This document shows, one piece after another, positions 1 through 10,735 of a stretch of DNA of 64,000 nucleotides (its first letter is position 1; each line of letters opens with the position of its first letter). The notes under the pieces were generated by a model. It did not search any database, was not told the origin of the DNA, and worked only from the letters and a program-made list of their open reading frames with translations. The translations under genes and the position numbers were made by a program. The stretch is from contig JAFDZV010000014.1 of assembly GCA_018266795.1 (NCBI GenBank), positions 22,029 through 86,028 on the forward strand, given 5' to 3'. The stretch is from Bacteroidota bacterium (GTDB lineage: Bacteria; Bacteroidota; Ignavibacteria; OLB7).

Positions 1-349
1 CAACGCCGGGCTTCTTCGTACCCGACCCCCTGCTTCATCCCGTCCGAATGCGGATCCCTTCGTATCCAGGGAACGAATGCGAATTGCAACAATTGATTGT
101 CATGGTCCGATAGCGTGTAATTTTGTAAGCTGTTTTGGTGTTATTCCCGTGACGGCCCTCCCCTGCGGCTCCCTCCGGTCGGCAATCACGTAACAAAACG
201 GGGTCGCGGGGGTCATCGCGACAGGCACATGCCGGCGCTTCGGCACATCCGGGGCGTACGCCCGAAAGCGGCGGCCGCCATCCTCCAATGTGGCATCTGC
301 TGCGAAACGTTGTGTCCGGTATGCACTCAACATCCAATCTGTACTGCCT
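1..349. other. region upstream of the first ompA-like gene
   Basis: No complete gene is supported here. A short plus-strand reading frame from base 3 to the stop at 111-113 could be the tail of a gene that begins before the window, but 36 residues are not enough to identify it. The rest holds a promoter-like box at 118-125 and a long untranslated leader of about 220 bases before the chosen ATG at 350. Confidence 0.4.
97..125 (+). promoter_or_regulatory. FCB-type promoter for the ompA-like gene
   Basis: TAATTTTG at 118-125 matches the Bacteroidota minus-7 consensus TAnnTTTG, and a TTG at 97-99 lies 18 bases before it, near the expected minus-33 position. Inferred from pattern only. Confidence 0.45.
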
Positions 350-2215
350 ATGCTTACGGCTACAAAGGCCGCGCTGGTCCCTCTCATCTGCGCGCTCCTC
401 CTTTCGCTTGCGCTCCTGATCCCAGCAGCCACGGCCAATGCCCAGGTAATCCCGGATGCAATTGTTCTGGCAGGGCAGGTGGGAACTGGAATCTATCTTG
501 GCGAGTTCAACAGCTTCCAGAATCAGGGATCGCTTGTTCCGCAATTCGGCCTCGACTACGGCCTCTCACTGCGATACAACATCGCGCAGTCGTTCTCGCT
601 CCATGTTGAATATGGGCACTCCAACCTGCCGTACGGCATTGGTGATACCGCCCGCGCCAAGTATGCCTCCAACTTCTTCGGGCCCGTTGGCTCCACGACC
701 TATCCCGGCACCACGATCGCCATCACGCCGAAGAATCATATCGCCATCGATCGCTATATGATCTTCGGGCGAAGCAATTTCAACGCGGACGAGCCGCTCG
801 TTCCCTTCTTTACGCTCGGGCTCGGGTTGATCAGCTTCCAGGTGACGAACGATGTCGGCGACAATCTGCCAACGAACATGACGAAGGACTATTCGAAGCA
901 CGCGCTGGTGATGCCGATCGGCGGTGGAATCGAATACCACTTCAGCGATCGCTTCGCGATGTTCGGGCAGGCGCTCTTCTACATCAACTCCACGGACTAT
1001 CTGGACGGCTACGCCCACTACCTGGACTTCGAACAGGGAGGTGAATCTGTCGGCAAGGTTGGTCCCGGGAACAACTCCACACCGTCTGACTACTTCGCAA
1101 CGTTGTCGCTGGGTGTGGCCTGGACGCTGTACATCCCCGAGAAGAAGCATCCGGAGGATACTCCGCCTCCACCTCCGGAACAGAAGCCGGAGCCGCAACC
1201 CCAGCCTCAGCCGCGCGACTCGGTTCCGCCTCCGCCGGATACGTCGATGTATCAGACACCGAAGGATACTGCGAGCACCACGCCGAAGGATACCGCCGCG
1301 TTCGGAAGTCCCGAGGCCGATACCGACGGCGATGGTCTGAACGATTACGACGAGATCCATCGTTACATGACCGATCCGCGCAATCCGGATACCGACGGGG
1401 ACAACCTCAGCGACTACGACGAGGTGAACAAGTACAACACGAGCCCCAACAACAAGGATACCGACGGCGACGGCCTCACCGACGGGGCCGAGGTGATGAT
1501 CTATCACACCAATCCATTGAACAAGGATTCCGATGGAGATGGCTTGCGCGACGGCCAGGAAGTCCGTCTGTACAAGACCAATCCGCTGGACCCGGACACG
1601 GATCGCGATTCGTTGCGCGATGGTGTGGAGGTGACCCGCATGTTCACCAATCCGAACAATCCCGATACCGATGGCGACGGTGTGCCCGACGGTCGCGACG
1701 AGTGCCCGCTGATTGCCGGCGACCCGGCGAACAACGGCTGCCCGCGCGGCATGCCGCCATCGCAGTATTCCGAGCGCGTTCGCCAGAACGGCCCGCTTGC
1801 CGGCCTGCCGGAAGTTCCAGCCGAGGGAGATCGTACCGACTTCTCCGGTATCTACTTCAAGGTGAACTCCGACGACTTCGATCTCTCCAGTCCAGAGACG
1901 AAAAAGAATCTGCAGTCGCTGCTGGACTACATGAAGCAGTGCGACGAGATCGGCGTGATGCTGGAAGGGCACACGTCGTCCGAAGGGAATCCCAAGTGGA
2001 ACCAGCAGCTTTCGGAGCGTCGGGCGGAGCGTGTACGCGACTGGCTGATTGCGAACGGCATCCCGAAGGAGAAGATCCTCGGCGTGGTTGGCTACGGCAG
2101 CTCGATGCCGCGTGTGCCGGAGCCTGCGCCCGGTACGGTGCCGAACTCGCTGCTGGAGAAGATCCGCAAGCAGAACCGGCGCATCACTACGCAGGTACAG
2201 AAGCCGTGCAAGTGA
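350..2215 (+). CDS. OmpA-family outer-membrane protein with thrombospondin type 3 repeats
   Basis: A 621-residue exported protein. ATG 350 is chosen because it places a classical signal peptide (LLSLALLIPAATANAQ) at the very N-terminus; an upstream in-frame ATG at 290 would add an unlikely leader. Residues about 30-270 look like an outer-membrane beta-barrel, with aromatic-ended strands such as GLGLISFQV. A Pro/Glu/Gln linker (about 270-303) follows. Then come six 23-residue calcium-binding type 3 repeats (DTDGDGLxD..E, about 323-450) and an OmpA C-terminal domain (about 494-621). That domain keeps LSERRAERVRDWL and the NRR motif, so peptidoglycan contact is plausible, but the usual Asp of the GHTD motif is Ser. 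Likely a cell-wall-linked porin-like anchor. A paralogue of its repeat/OmpA half follows directly. Confidence 0.85.
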   Translation: MLTATKAALVPLICALLLSLALLIPAATANAQVIPDAIVLAGQVGTGIYLGEFNSFQNQGSLVPQFGLDYGLSLRYNIAQSFSLHVEYGHSNLPYGIGDTARAKYASNFFGPVGSTTYPGTTIAITPKNHIAIDRYMIFGRSNFNADEPLVPFFTLGLGLISFQVTNDVGDNLPTNMTKDYSKHALVMPIGGGIEYHFSDRFAMFGQALFYINSTDYLDGYAHYLDFEQGGESVGKVGPGNNSTPSDYFATLSLGVAWTLYIPEKKHPEDTPPPPPEQKPEPQPQPQPRDSVPPPPDTSMYQTPKDTASTTPKDTAAFGSPEADTDGDGLNDYDEIHRYMTDPRNPDTDGDNLSDYDEVNKYNTSPNNKDTDGDGLTDGAEVMIYHTNPLNKDSDGDGLRDGQEVRLYKTNPLDPDTDRDSLRDGVEVTRMFTNPNNPDTDGDGVPDGRDECPLIAGDPANNGCPRGMPPSQYSERVRQNGPLAGLPEVPAEGDRTDFSGIYFKVNSDDFDLSSPETKKNLQSLLDYMKQCDEIGVMLEGHTSSEGNPKWNQQLSERRAERVRDWLIANGIPKEKILGVVGYGSSMPRVPEPAPGTVPNSLLEKIRKQNRRITTQVQKPCK

Positions 2216-2275
2216 TACATCTCCGGGTCGCCGTTGTCCTGCGGGCCTCGTGAGCCATGACATGTTTCCGGAAAA

Positions 2276-2309
2276 GGAGCCCTCGCCGCCGGCGGCGCGC
2301 GGGGGCTCC
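2276..2309 (+). terminator. hairpin between the two OmpA-like genes
   Basis: GGAGCCC at 2276-2282 pairs with GGGCTCC at 2303-2309 across a GC-rich loop. There is no T tract, so it may be an attenuator or RNA-stability hairpin rather than a true terminator. Confidence 0.35.
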
Positions 2310-2339
2310 GTGTGAATCTCATCGCCGTAGATTTCGTGA

Positions 2340-3566
2340 ATGATGATCCGCTTCACGCACGCCCTGGGTGTCATATGCGCGCGGATGCCGAGGCAGAAGG
2401 CCCTGGCCTCGCTGCTCCTCGCCGTGCTGTGTCCGCTTCTTGTGCGTGCGGCTCCATCGCTGCATGCTCCGGCCGCGCACGCTCCGCTGAACGCGATCCG
2501 GCCGGGAGGCGGTGATTGCGATCGCGACGGATTGAGCGACGAGGAGGAACGGCGGCTCCATACCGATCCCTGCAATCCCGACACCGATGGCGATGGGCTC
2601 ACGGACTACGAAGAGGTGCGCCGGTACAACACCAATCCGCTGGTTGCCGACACCGACGGCGACGGGTTGAGCGACGGTCAGGAGGTACACGAGTACGAAT
2701 CGAATCCCCTCAAGGCTGATTCCGATGACGACGGCCTCAATGATGGCGACGAGGCGCTGCGATGGCACACCGACGTGATGCGGCCGGACTCCGATGACGA
2801 TGGCCTTTCCGACGGCGATGAGGTGAACCGCTACGGGACCAATCCGATTCGCCGCGACACGGATGGCGACGGGCTGAGCGACGGCGACGAGGTGAAGTTC
2901 CTCCACACCGATCCGCGTGCGGCCGATACCGATGGCGATGGGCTGAGCGACGGCGATGAACATCTGCGCTATCATACCGATCCCCTGGTTGCCGACACCG
3001 ACAGCGACGGGCTTGGCGACGGCGACGAGGTGCTGCGTGTGGGCACCAACCCGCTGGTTCCCGATACCGATGCGGACGGTGTGAAGGATGGCGCAGACCC
3101 GTGCCCGCTGCTTCCGGGGAGACCCGCGGATTCGCTGGGGCATGGCGGCAGTGGCTGCCCCGTGCCGCCGCGAGCCGGGGAGACGGCGCTCTGCCCGCCC
3201 ATTGAACTCGCAGCGGACGGCCGTGATCTGGATACGGTTCATGCGGAGAATCGGGCCGCACTCCTGATCGTGCTTGCGTACATGAACCAGTGCAAAGCGA
3301 TGGAGGTGGTTGTGGAAGCGCATGCGGCAGGCGAGGTGACCGAGAAGCGCTGCCAGGAGGTGAGCGATGTTGCGGCGCAGCGCATCGAACAGTGGCTGGT
3401 TGCGCACGGAGTGGATCCCAACAGGATCGAGGCCGCGCTTGGCTATGGAGCACGCCGCAGCGGTGCAGCCGCACCCGATGCACGGTCGCGGCCGATGCGG
3501 CCGTCCGATCCGGCAAGCCCATCCGGCCGCTGGATTGCACTCCGCGTTGTGCGCGGCTGTGATTGA
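2340..3566 (+). CDS. exported calcium-repeat protein with degenerate OmpA domain
   Basis: 408 residues. The N-terminus has a positively charged start and a hydrophobic stretch (ALASLLLAVLCPLLVRA) typical of a signal peptide. There is no beta-barrel. Nine type 3 calcium repeats (DTDGDGLSDGDE and variants, about residues 59-250) are followed by an OmpA-like C-terminal domain (about 284-408). In that domain the two residues that normally hold diaminopimelate are lost: GHTD is EAHA, and the Arg of LSxxRA is Ala (VSDVAA). It lies 124 bases after the preceding OmpA-like gene and is probably co-expressed and evolved by duplication. The role is likely structural in the periplasm or at the surface; loss of the ligand residues makes peptidoglycan binding doubtful. 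ATG 2343 is an equally possible start. Confidence 0.75.
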   Translation: MMIRFTHALGVICARMPRQKALASLLLAVLCPLLVRAAPSLHAPAAHAPLNAIRPGGGDCDRDGLSDEEERRLHTDPCNPDTDGDGLTDYEEVRRYNTNPLVADTDGDGLSDGQEVHEYESNPLKADSDDDGLNDGDEALRWHTDVMRPDSDDDGLSDGDEVNRYGTNPIRRDTDGDGLSDGDEVKFLHTDPRAADTDGDGLSDGDEHLRYHTDPLVADTDSDGLGDGDEVLRVGTNPLVPDTDADGVKDGADPCPLLPGRPADSLGHGGSGCPVPPRAGETALCPPIELAADGRDLDTVHAENRAALLIVLAYMNQCKAMEVVVEAHAAGEVTEKRCQEVSDVAAQRIEQWLVAHGVDPNRIEAALGYGARRSGAAAPDARSRPMRPSDPASPSGRWIALRVVRGCD

Positions 3567-3731
3567 TACCACGTGTTCGAATCGCGGACGCTGTGTCCGG
3601 TTCGGGAGCAACGATGTACCGGCTCTGCCGTGCCGCGCACTGGTTCGCAATTCACCATCCTCCGTGCGGTCACACTACCATACCATCACATGCAACGTGC
3701 AATTCATGGCTAGCCATCGCCACGGTGCTCG

Positions 3732-3739
3732 TATATTTG
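3732..3739 (+). promoter_or_regulatory. FCB-type minus-7 box immediately before pyk
   Basis: TATATTTG fits TAnnTTTG exactly and ends only 6 bases before the ATG of pyruvate kinase. If it is used, transcription would start at or next to the start codon. Confidence 0.5.
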
Positions 3740-3745
3740 CGCGCT

Positions 3746-5215
3746 ATGAAACAAAAAGCAGCATCGAAGGGGGCGACGTTCATCCCACCATCTCTTCAGC
3801 ATACGAAGATCCTCTGTACGCTCGGTCCGGCCGTTGCAACGCAGGAGCGGATCGAGCAATTGATCATGGCAGGCGCGGATGCCGTTCGCTTGAACTTCTC
3901 CCACTCGCGCCATGACACGCATCGAAAGCTGATGGAGATGACGCGGGCGGCCGCGGTGAAGCTGAACCGCCACGTGCCCGTGATACAGGATCTGCAGGGG
4001 CCGAAGATCCGGGTTGGCGTGTTGCCGGACGGGCCGATGCTGCTCCGTACTGCATCCACTGTTATCCTCACGATCGATCAGACGACGCGGGGCGACGAGC
4101 GCATACCGGTGGCGTACAAGAAGTTGGTGAACGACGTGAAGGCCGGCGATACGATCTTCATCGACGATGGGCTGATCAAGCTGCGTGTGGACTCCAAGGG
4201 AGGAAGCAATGTCGCCTGCTCGGTGATCAACGGCGGTCTGTTGAAGGATCACAAGGGGGTGAACCTTCCGGGAGTTGCGGTGAGCGAACCGGCGCTCACG
4301 CAGAAGGATCGCCGCGATCTCTACTTCGGCCTGGAGATGGGGGTGGACTATGTTGCGCTTTCGTTCGTGCGCTCGGCGAAGGACATCCTGGATCTGAAAC
4401 GTCTGATCGCGAGCCGGGGGAAGCGCACGCCGGTGATTGCGAAGATCGAGAAGATCGAGGCGATACGCGAGCTGGATGCGATCATCAGCGTTGCCGATGC
4501 AATCATGATCGCACGCGGCGATCTTGGCGTGGAACTCCCCAGCCATGAGGTGCCGCTGCTTCAGAAGCGGATCATCAAACGGTGCAACGAGGTTGGCAAG
4601 CCGGTGATCACCGCCACGCAGATGCTGGAATCGATGGTGGCCAACCCGCGCCCGACGCGAGCGGAATCCTCGGACGTCGCCAACGCCGTCTTCGACGGAT
4701 CGGACGCGGTGATGCTCTCCGCGGAGACATCGGTGGGCGCCTATCCCATCGATGCCGTTATCGTGATGAACGACATCATTCGCGCAACCGAGAGTGTGGT
4801 CTCCTTCAACCCGCGGATGCAGATAACCCAGTCCGGCATCGGCACCGACATCGAGCGTGCTGAGAATGCCATGGCAACGGCCGCCTGCGTGCTCTCGGCG
4901 CAGATGAACGCGCGCGCCATCCTATGCCTTACATACACAGGCAACACGGCTCGCATGATGTCGCGCCAGCGTCCCAGCGCGCCGATCATCGCGATGGCGC
5001 AGGAGGAGGAACTGTGCCGGCAGCTCGGCATCTTCCGTGGCATCTACAGCATTCTGATCCAGCAGCCCGCCAACACGGAGGATGCCATCTCCGTCATGAA
5101 GCGTCGCGCGCTGGAAGCGGGTGTCGTGGAGGAAGGGGATGCAGTGGTGATGACCACCGGCTATCCTCTCGATGAGAAGGCGAGCACGAACATGGTCGTG
5201 GTCGATCAGGTATAG
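3746..5215 (+). CDS. pyk: pyruvate kinase
   Basis: Converts phosphoenolpyruvate and ADP to pyruvate and ATP, the last step of glycolysis, in the cytoplasm. 489 residues, the normal length for the family. The N-terminal TKILCTLGPAVAT strand, the RLNFSH substrate motif, IAKIEKIEAI with the catalytic Lys, the MIARGDLGVELP signature and TQMLESM are all present, followed by the C-terminal allosteric domain. ATG 3746 is chosen because the family begins a few residues before the TKI strand; in-frame codons upstream to 3563 have no homologous character and would read through the promoter-like box. No ribosome binding site is visible, consistent with a near-leaderless message. Monocistronic by context. 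Confidence 0.95.
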   Translation: MKQKAASKGATFIPPSLQHTKILCTLGPAVATQERIEQLIMAGADAVRLNFSHSRHDTHRKLMEMTRAAAVKLNRHVPVIQDLQGPKIRVGVLPDGPMLLRTASTVILTIDQTTRGDERIPVAYKKLVNDVKAGDTIFIDDGLIKLRVDSKGGSNVACSVINGGLLKDHKGVNLPGVAVSEPALTQKDRRDLYFGLEMGVDYVALSFVRSAKDILDLKRLIASRGKRTPVIAKIEKIEAIRELDAIISVADAIMIARGDLGVELPSHEVPLLQKRIIKRCNEVGKPVITATQMLESMVANPRPTRAESSDVANAVFDGSDAVMLSAETSVGAYPIDAVIVMNDIIRATESVVSFNPRMQITQSGIGTDIERAENAMATAACVLSAQMNARAILCLTYTGNTARMMSRQRPSAPIIAMAQEEELCRQLGIFRGIYSILIQQPANTEDAISVMKRRALEAGVVEEGDAVVMTTGYPLDEKASTNMVVVDQV

Positions 5216-5523
5216 GATCGCCTTCGACAACGAAGGGCGGCCCGTCAACGTCGGGTGGGCTCGTACTGCCGGTCCCACCGGTTTCAGCGAACGATTGGCG
5301 GCGGTAACTCCGCACGGTGCGGCGTGTTATCTCAACGCCCCTTGTTTTTTGTCCCAAATCGCCGGTCGTGTAAGCAGATAACGCAATTCGGAAATTGACT
5401 CGTAGTTCCCTGCCCCCGTATATTGGTCGCCTTTCCGGCTAATGGGGCGGGGATCATCGTGTTCCGAACTCCCGTCCGGCTACCTATCCATGAGCCAACC
5501 CAGTATTCTCTGGAGCTTAGTCA
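5216..5523. other. intergenic region pyk-secD
   Basis: About 300 bases without a supportable gene. It holds a small palindrome (CCGGT/ACCGG near 5269-5281), a run of T in TTGTTTTTTG near 5343-5351 and the secD promoter-like elements. Confidence 0.4.
5395..5426 (+). promoter_or_regulatory. probable secD promoter
   Basis: TTG at 5395-5397 and TATATTGG at 5419-5426 (one mismatch to TAnnTTTG) are spaced 21 bases apart, about 95 bases before the secD start. Confidence 0.45.
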
Positions 5524-7737
5524 GTGAAGTCAGCAACAATACGTTTGGTCATCACCGGGATCGCGCTGCTCGCGGCCCTGTGGGCGCTGTTACCGACATA
5601 CAAGGCGTACCAACTCGATTCGGAGCGGAACGATGTTCTCAAGGGTGGGAATAAAGCCGCTCTTGCGAAGTGGGATTCGCTGCACGGTAAGAACTACCGG
5701 GAGGCCCAGAAGAACTTCCTCGCACCACCCATCAAGCTCGGTCTCGATCTTCAGGGCGGCATGTATGTGACGATGGAAGTGGATATCCCGGCGTTGCTGG
5801 CCGAGACGGCGCAGCACGAGGCCGTGGACGATCTGTTCCAGCGCACCATCGACTCCACGCGTGCCGAGGCGGCCCTCTCCGACGCGCCGGTGCTGGACAT
5901 CTTCATGTCCAACTTCGACAAGATCGCCCGCCCTGCCGGCCGTACTCTTCTCAGCTACTTCGATGCCGGCGCTACAGGCGGCGATATCAACGAGGAGAGG
6001 ATCAAGGAGCGGCTTGCGAAGAACATCGAGGATGCCGTGGGGCAGGCCGAGGAGGTGATCCGCCAGCGTATCGACAAGTTCGGTGTGAGCGAGATCTCGA
6101 TTCAGAAGATCGCCGGCCGACGTCTGGTGCTGGAGCTTCCGGGCATCACCGATGCCGAGTCTGTGCGCAGTCTGTTGCAGACCACCGCACGCCTGGAGTT
6201 CAAGCTGGTCAAGAACGACGCGGACGCCATCGAGATGTTCCGCCGTATCGACAAGGTGCTCGCCGGAAAGGTCACCCCGGAGCCGGCCGGCAAGAGTGGT
6301 GCCAAGCACGACAGCACCGGCGCATCGAAGGCGGACTCCACGAAGAAGACCGATTCCACCAAGAAGGCGGACTCCACGAAGAAGACCACCGAGACCGCGA
6401 AGAAGGGGGATTCCACGAAGAAGGACCTTGCGCACAACACCGGCCGTAAGGACTCAACGAAGAAGGGGGATTCCACCAGGGCGGACTCCACGAAGAAGGA
6501 TTCGAGCGGCAAGGGAGGCAAGGGCGCCGACACGAGCAACGATCCGTACAAGGGGATGACGGACGAGGAGAAGGGGAAGGCCTATCGGCGCGATCATCCC
6601 TTCACGATCAACTTCTATACCGGCTATCAGGAAGATCCCGACAAGCCGAGCCAGGATGCGAGCACGATCTACGCAGTGAATGACACGCCGAAGGGGGAGT
6701 ACTTCTTCTCCACTACGCGTGCGAACATCGATACGTTGAAGCGCTATCTGCAGCGCCCCGAAGTGCGCGCGCTGATCCCGGAGGATCGTGTGATCGCCTT
6801 CAGCGCCCATCCGGAGCACGATCAGTCCGGCGATCCCGAGAAGGGGATCTACGGCATCTATGTGCTCACGGCAGACAACGAGCTGACAGGTGAAGTGGTC
6901 TCCGATGCGTTCGCAAGCTTCGATCAGCAGACCGGCAAGCCGGAGGTGATCATGGACATGAACGGCGACGGCGCGGACCGCTGGGCCGACATCACCGGCA
7001 AGAACGTTCACAAGCGCGTGGCGATCGTGCTGGACTCCGCGGTCTACTCCGCGCCCACCGTTCAGACGCGCATCGACGGCGGCCGCTCCTCCATCAGCGG
7101 TTCCACCGATATCAAGGAAGCCAACCTGCTCGCGATCGTTCTGAAGGCCGGTGCTCTGAAGGCGCCGGTGAAGATCATCGAGGAGCGCATCGTTGGTCCG
7201 TCGCTCGGTTCGGACTCGATCTCACAGGGCTTCCATGCCACGTGGATCGCGGCGGCAATGGTGATCCTCTTCATGTTCGTGTACTATCGCTTCGGCGGCT
7301 TCGTTGCCGACGTTGCGGTGATGCTGAACGTGATCATCACGCTGGCCGCGCTGGCTGCGCTCGGCGCCACGCTCACGCTTCCCGGCATCGGCGGCTTGGT
7401 GCTCACCATCGGTATGGCGGTGGACGGCAACATTCTTATCTACGAACGAATACGCGAGGAGATGGCGCGAGGCAAGGCGTTGAAGAGCGCGGTGCTGCTC
7501 GGCTACGAGAAGGCCTTCGCGGCCATCATCGATACGCATATCACGACGTTCATGACCGGCGCCATCCTCTATGTCTTCGGCTCCGGTCCGGTGCGCGGCT
7601 TCGCCGCAACGCTCATGATCGGTATCGCGGCAACGCTCTTCACGGCAGTGTTCGTTACCAAGACCGTGTTCCTCGTGATGCTGGACCGTGGTGCGACAAA
7701 CATCAACTACGGCCAGGTGACAGAGGAAGCCGCATAG
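5524..7737 (+). CDS. secD: protein translocase subunit SecD with Lys-rich insertion
   Basis: Part of the SecDF membrane complex that uses proton-motive force to complete protein export. 737 residues from a GTG start, longer than typical SecD. TM1 is at residues about 7-27. The periplasmic head has GLDLQGGMYV and RQRIDKFGVSE, and five C-terminal TM helices follow (from about 575) with the conserved GMAVDGNILIYERIREE. Residues about 255-341 are a low-complexity insertion in the periplasmic domain, with six DSTKK units and related Lys/Ser/Thr/Asp repeats, which I do not recognise from SecD elsewhere. secF follows after 60 bases, so the pair is an operon; the split from SecF differs from the fused SecDF of most Bacteroidia. 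Confidence 0.95.
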   Translation: MKSATIRLVITGIALLAALWALLPTYKAYQLDSERNDVLKGGNKAALAKWDSLHGKNYREAQKNFLAPPIKLGLDLQGGMYVTMEVDIPALLAETAQHEAVDDLFQRTIDSTRAEAALSDAPVLDIFMSNFDKIARPAGRTLLSYFDAGATGGDINEERIKERLAKNIEDAVGQAEEVIRQRIDKFGVSEISIQKIAGRRLVLELPGITDAESVRSLLQTTARLEFKLVKNDADAIEMFRRIDKVLAGKVTPEPAGKSGAKHDSTGASKADSTKKTDSTKKADSTKKTTETAKKGDSTKKDLAHNTGRKDSTKKGDSTRADSTKKDSSGKGGKGADTSNDPYKGMTDEEKGKAYRRDHPFTINFYTGYQEDPDKPSQDASTIYAVNDTPKGEYFFSTTRANIDTLKRYLQRPEVRALIPEDRVIAFSAHPEHDQSGDPEKGIYGIYVLTADNELTGEVVSDAFASFDQQTGKPEVIMDMNGDGADRWADITGKNVHKRVAIVLDSAVYSAPTVQTRIDGGRSSISGSTDIKEANLLAIVLKAGALKAPVKIIEERIVGPSLGSDSISQGFHATWIAAAMVILFMFVYYRFGGFVADVAVMLNVIITLAALAALGATLTLPGIGGLVLTIGMAVDGNILIYERIREEMARGKALKSAVLLGYEKAFAAIIDTHITTFMTGAILYVFGSGPVRGFAATLMIGIAATLFTAVFVTKTVFLVMLDRGATNINYGQVTEEAA

Positions 7738-7797
7738 GCAGACGGGCGACCGACGAGACGATCATTCCAGAAACTTTGCAAACCGGAACAAGCTGAC

Positions 7798-8805
7798 ATG
7801 CGGTTCTTTCACGACACTCATATAGACTTCATCGGCAAGCGGAAGATGTTCTACATCATGTCGGTCGCCATCACGGTGCTGGGCCTCGTGGTTGCGTTCA
7901 CGCGTGGTGTTGAATACGGTATCGACTTCGAGGGCGGAACGCAGGCCGCGTTCCGGTTCGCGCAGCCGGTCCCCACCGGCAACATCCGATCGGCTGTCGA
8001 CGGAGCCGGCTTCATCGGCGCCGAAATCAAGGAGTTCAATCAGTCCGCCAATCAGGTGCTGATCCGTGTGAAGACGGAGCATGCCGATGCGCAGGATCAG
8101 GGCAAGCCGGCGCCGAAGGTGTCCGACCGCTTGCAGCAGGCGCTTACCAAGGCATTTCCGGGGAACAAGGTAGAACTCCTGAAGGTGGACAACATCGGTC
8201 CGAAGATCGGCAAGGAACTCCGTCTGCAGGCGTTGTATGCCGTGATTGCATCGATCATCGCAATCCTTCTCTACATCACGTTCCGCTTCGAGTTCCTCTT
8301 CGGCCTCGGCGCAATCATCGCACTGGTGCACGACGTGCTTGTCGCCTTCGCCTTCGCGGTGATCTTCAACGGCGTCTTCGGCCTCAACCTGGAGATGAAT
8401 CAGAGTCTGCTTGCGGCGTTTCTGACCGTGGTGGGCTTCTCCATCAACGATACGGTGATCATCTTCGACCGTATCCGCGAGAACAAACAGCTGCACAAGG
8501 GTGAGAACCTCCTGATGCTGATGAACCGCTCGATCAACGAGACGCTGCCGCGTACGATCAACACGTCGCTGACCGTGGCGCTGGTGCTCGTGATCCTGCT
8601 CGTCTTCTCCGGTGAGGTGCTGCGCGGCTTCGCCTTCACGATGTTGATCGGTATCATCACCGGTACCTATTCCTCCATCTACATCGCAAGCGCCTTCGTG
8701 GTGGACGTGTTGATTCGTCAGGGGAAGCTGGATCCGCATGCGGAACGCGACTTCGCGCTCCACACGCAGCAGATCATCTCCTCGCGTCGTGTTGCAAAGG
8801 CCTGA
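7798..8805 (+). CDS. secF: protein translocase subunit SecF
   Basis: Partner of SecD in the accessory translocon. 335 residues. It starts with the cytoplasmic DFIGKRKMFY segment before TM1, has the periplasmic GIDFEGGTQ motif, and the C-terminal five-helix block with GFSINDTVIIFDRIREN and the LNRSINETLPRTINTS motif. The length matches the family. It is co-transcribed with secD. Confidence 0.95.
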   Translation: MRFFHDTHIDFIGKRKMFYIMSVAITVLGLVVAFTRGVEYGIDFEGGTQAAFRFAQPVPTGNIRSAVDGAGFIGAEIKEFNQSANQVLIRVKTEHADAQDQGKPAPKVSDRLQQALTKAFPGNKVELLKVDNIGPKIGKELRLQALYAVIASIIAILLYITFRFEFLFGLGAIIALVHDVLVAFAFAVIFNGVFGLNLEMNQSLLAAFLTVVGFSINDTVIIFDRIRENKQLHKGENLLMLMNRSINETLPRTINTSLTVALVLVILLVFSGEVLRGFAFTMLIGIITGTYSSIYIASAFVVDVLIRQGKLDPHAERDFALHTQQIISSRRVAKA

Positions 8806-8901
8806 TCGAGCCACGACGCTGCGTGGGGAAGCGGGCAGTCCGCTTCGGGAATGGTGGATCGAGCGCAACACAGGCGTTCGATGTCCGTAAGGGGTGCTCG
8901 T

Positions 8902-8918
8902 GCCGGCCCAGGGCCGGC
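8902..8918. other. GC palindrome after secF
   Basis: GCCGGCCC at 8902-8909 and GGGCCGGC at 8911-8918 form a perfect 8-base inverted repeat around a single A. There is no U-run, so it is only a possible terminator or operator. Confidence 0.3.
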
Positions 8919-8997
8919 TTGGCATCGTGGTTGAAGCCGGATCGTGCAGTGCCGGACGCAGGCCCGGAGCACCAAATGTTAGGAACTTCAAGTCCGC

Positions 8998-9333
8998 ATG
9001 ACATTCTCGATCGACCATAACAATCCGGCGGTGATCGCAGTCGCCGGGCACGTGATAGGCGGCGCCGAGGGGATGCAGTTCTCCCAGGCGATCGGCGAAC
9101 TGGTTCGCGGCGGCGAGCGTTGCGTGATCGTTGATCTGGCTCTGGTGCCGGTGATGAACAGCTCCGGCCTCGGCATGCTGGTGGGTGCGTCATCCACGCT
9201 TCGCAGCGCGGGCGGCCTGCTGGTTGTTGCCGGTGCAAACGAGAAGATTACGGCCCTGTTCAAGATGACTCGGCTTGACTCCGTGCTGCCGCAGTACGCC
9301 ACGCGCGAGGAGGCGCTGGCGGCGTCGCAGTAG
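8998..9333 (+). CDS. STAS-domain anti-sigma factor antagonist-like protein
   Basis: 111 residues, a single STAS domain as in SpoIIAA/RsbV and related partner-switch proteins. The core VDLALVPVMNSSGLGML contains the region of the phosphorylatable Ser (Ser56 by analogy); the usual Asp before the Ser pair is Asn here. AGGAA lies at a good distance before the ATG. No anti-sigma kinase or SpoIIE-type phosphatase is nearby, so the partner must be encoded elsewhere. A strong hairpin terminator follows. Confidence 0.8.
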   Translation: MTFSIDHNNPAVIAVAGHVIGGAEGMQFSQAIGELVRGGERCVIVDLALVPVMNSSGLGMLVGASSTLRSAGGLLVVAGANEKITALFKMTRLDSVLPQYATREEALAASQ

Positions 9334-9349
9334 ACTTCGTACAGAATAA

Positions 9350-10687
<1,338 letters not shown>

Positions 10688-10735
10688 GACGCCGGAAGGT
10701 GCCGCCATGGGCGACGAGGGATGCGAAAGAACAGG

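Noticed and set aside
566..2602. Very long minus-strand reading frame opposite the type 3 repeats
   Set aside because: It arises because the repeated Asp/Gly codons read as open Val/Ile/Arg codons on the other strand; there is no homologous character, and the same happens opposite the second repeat protein.
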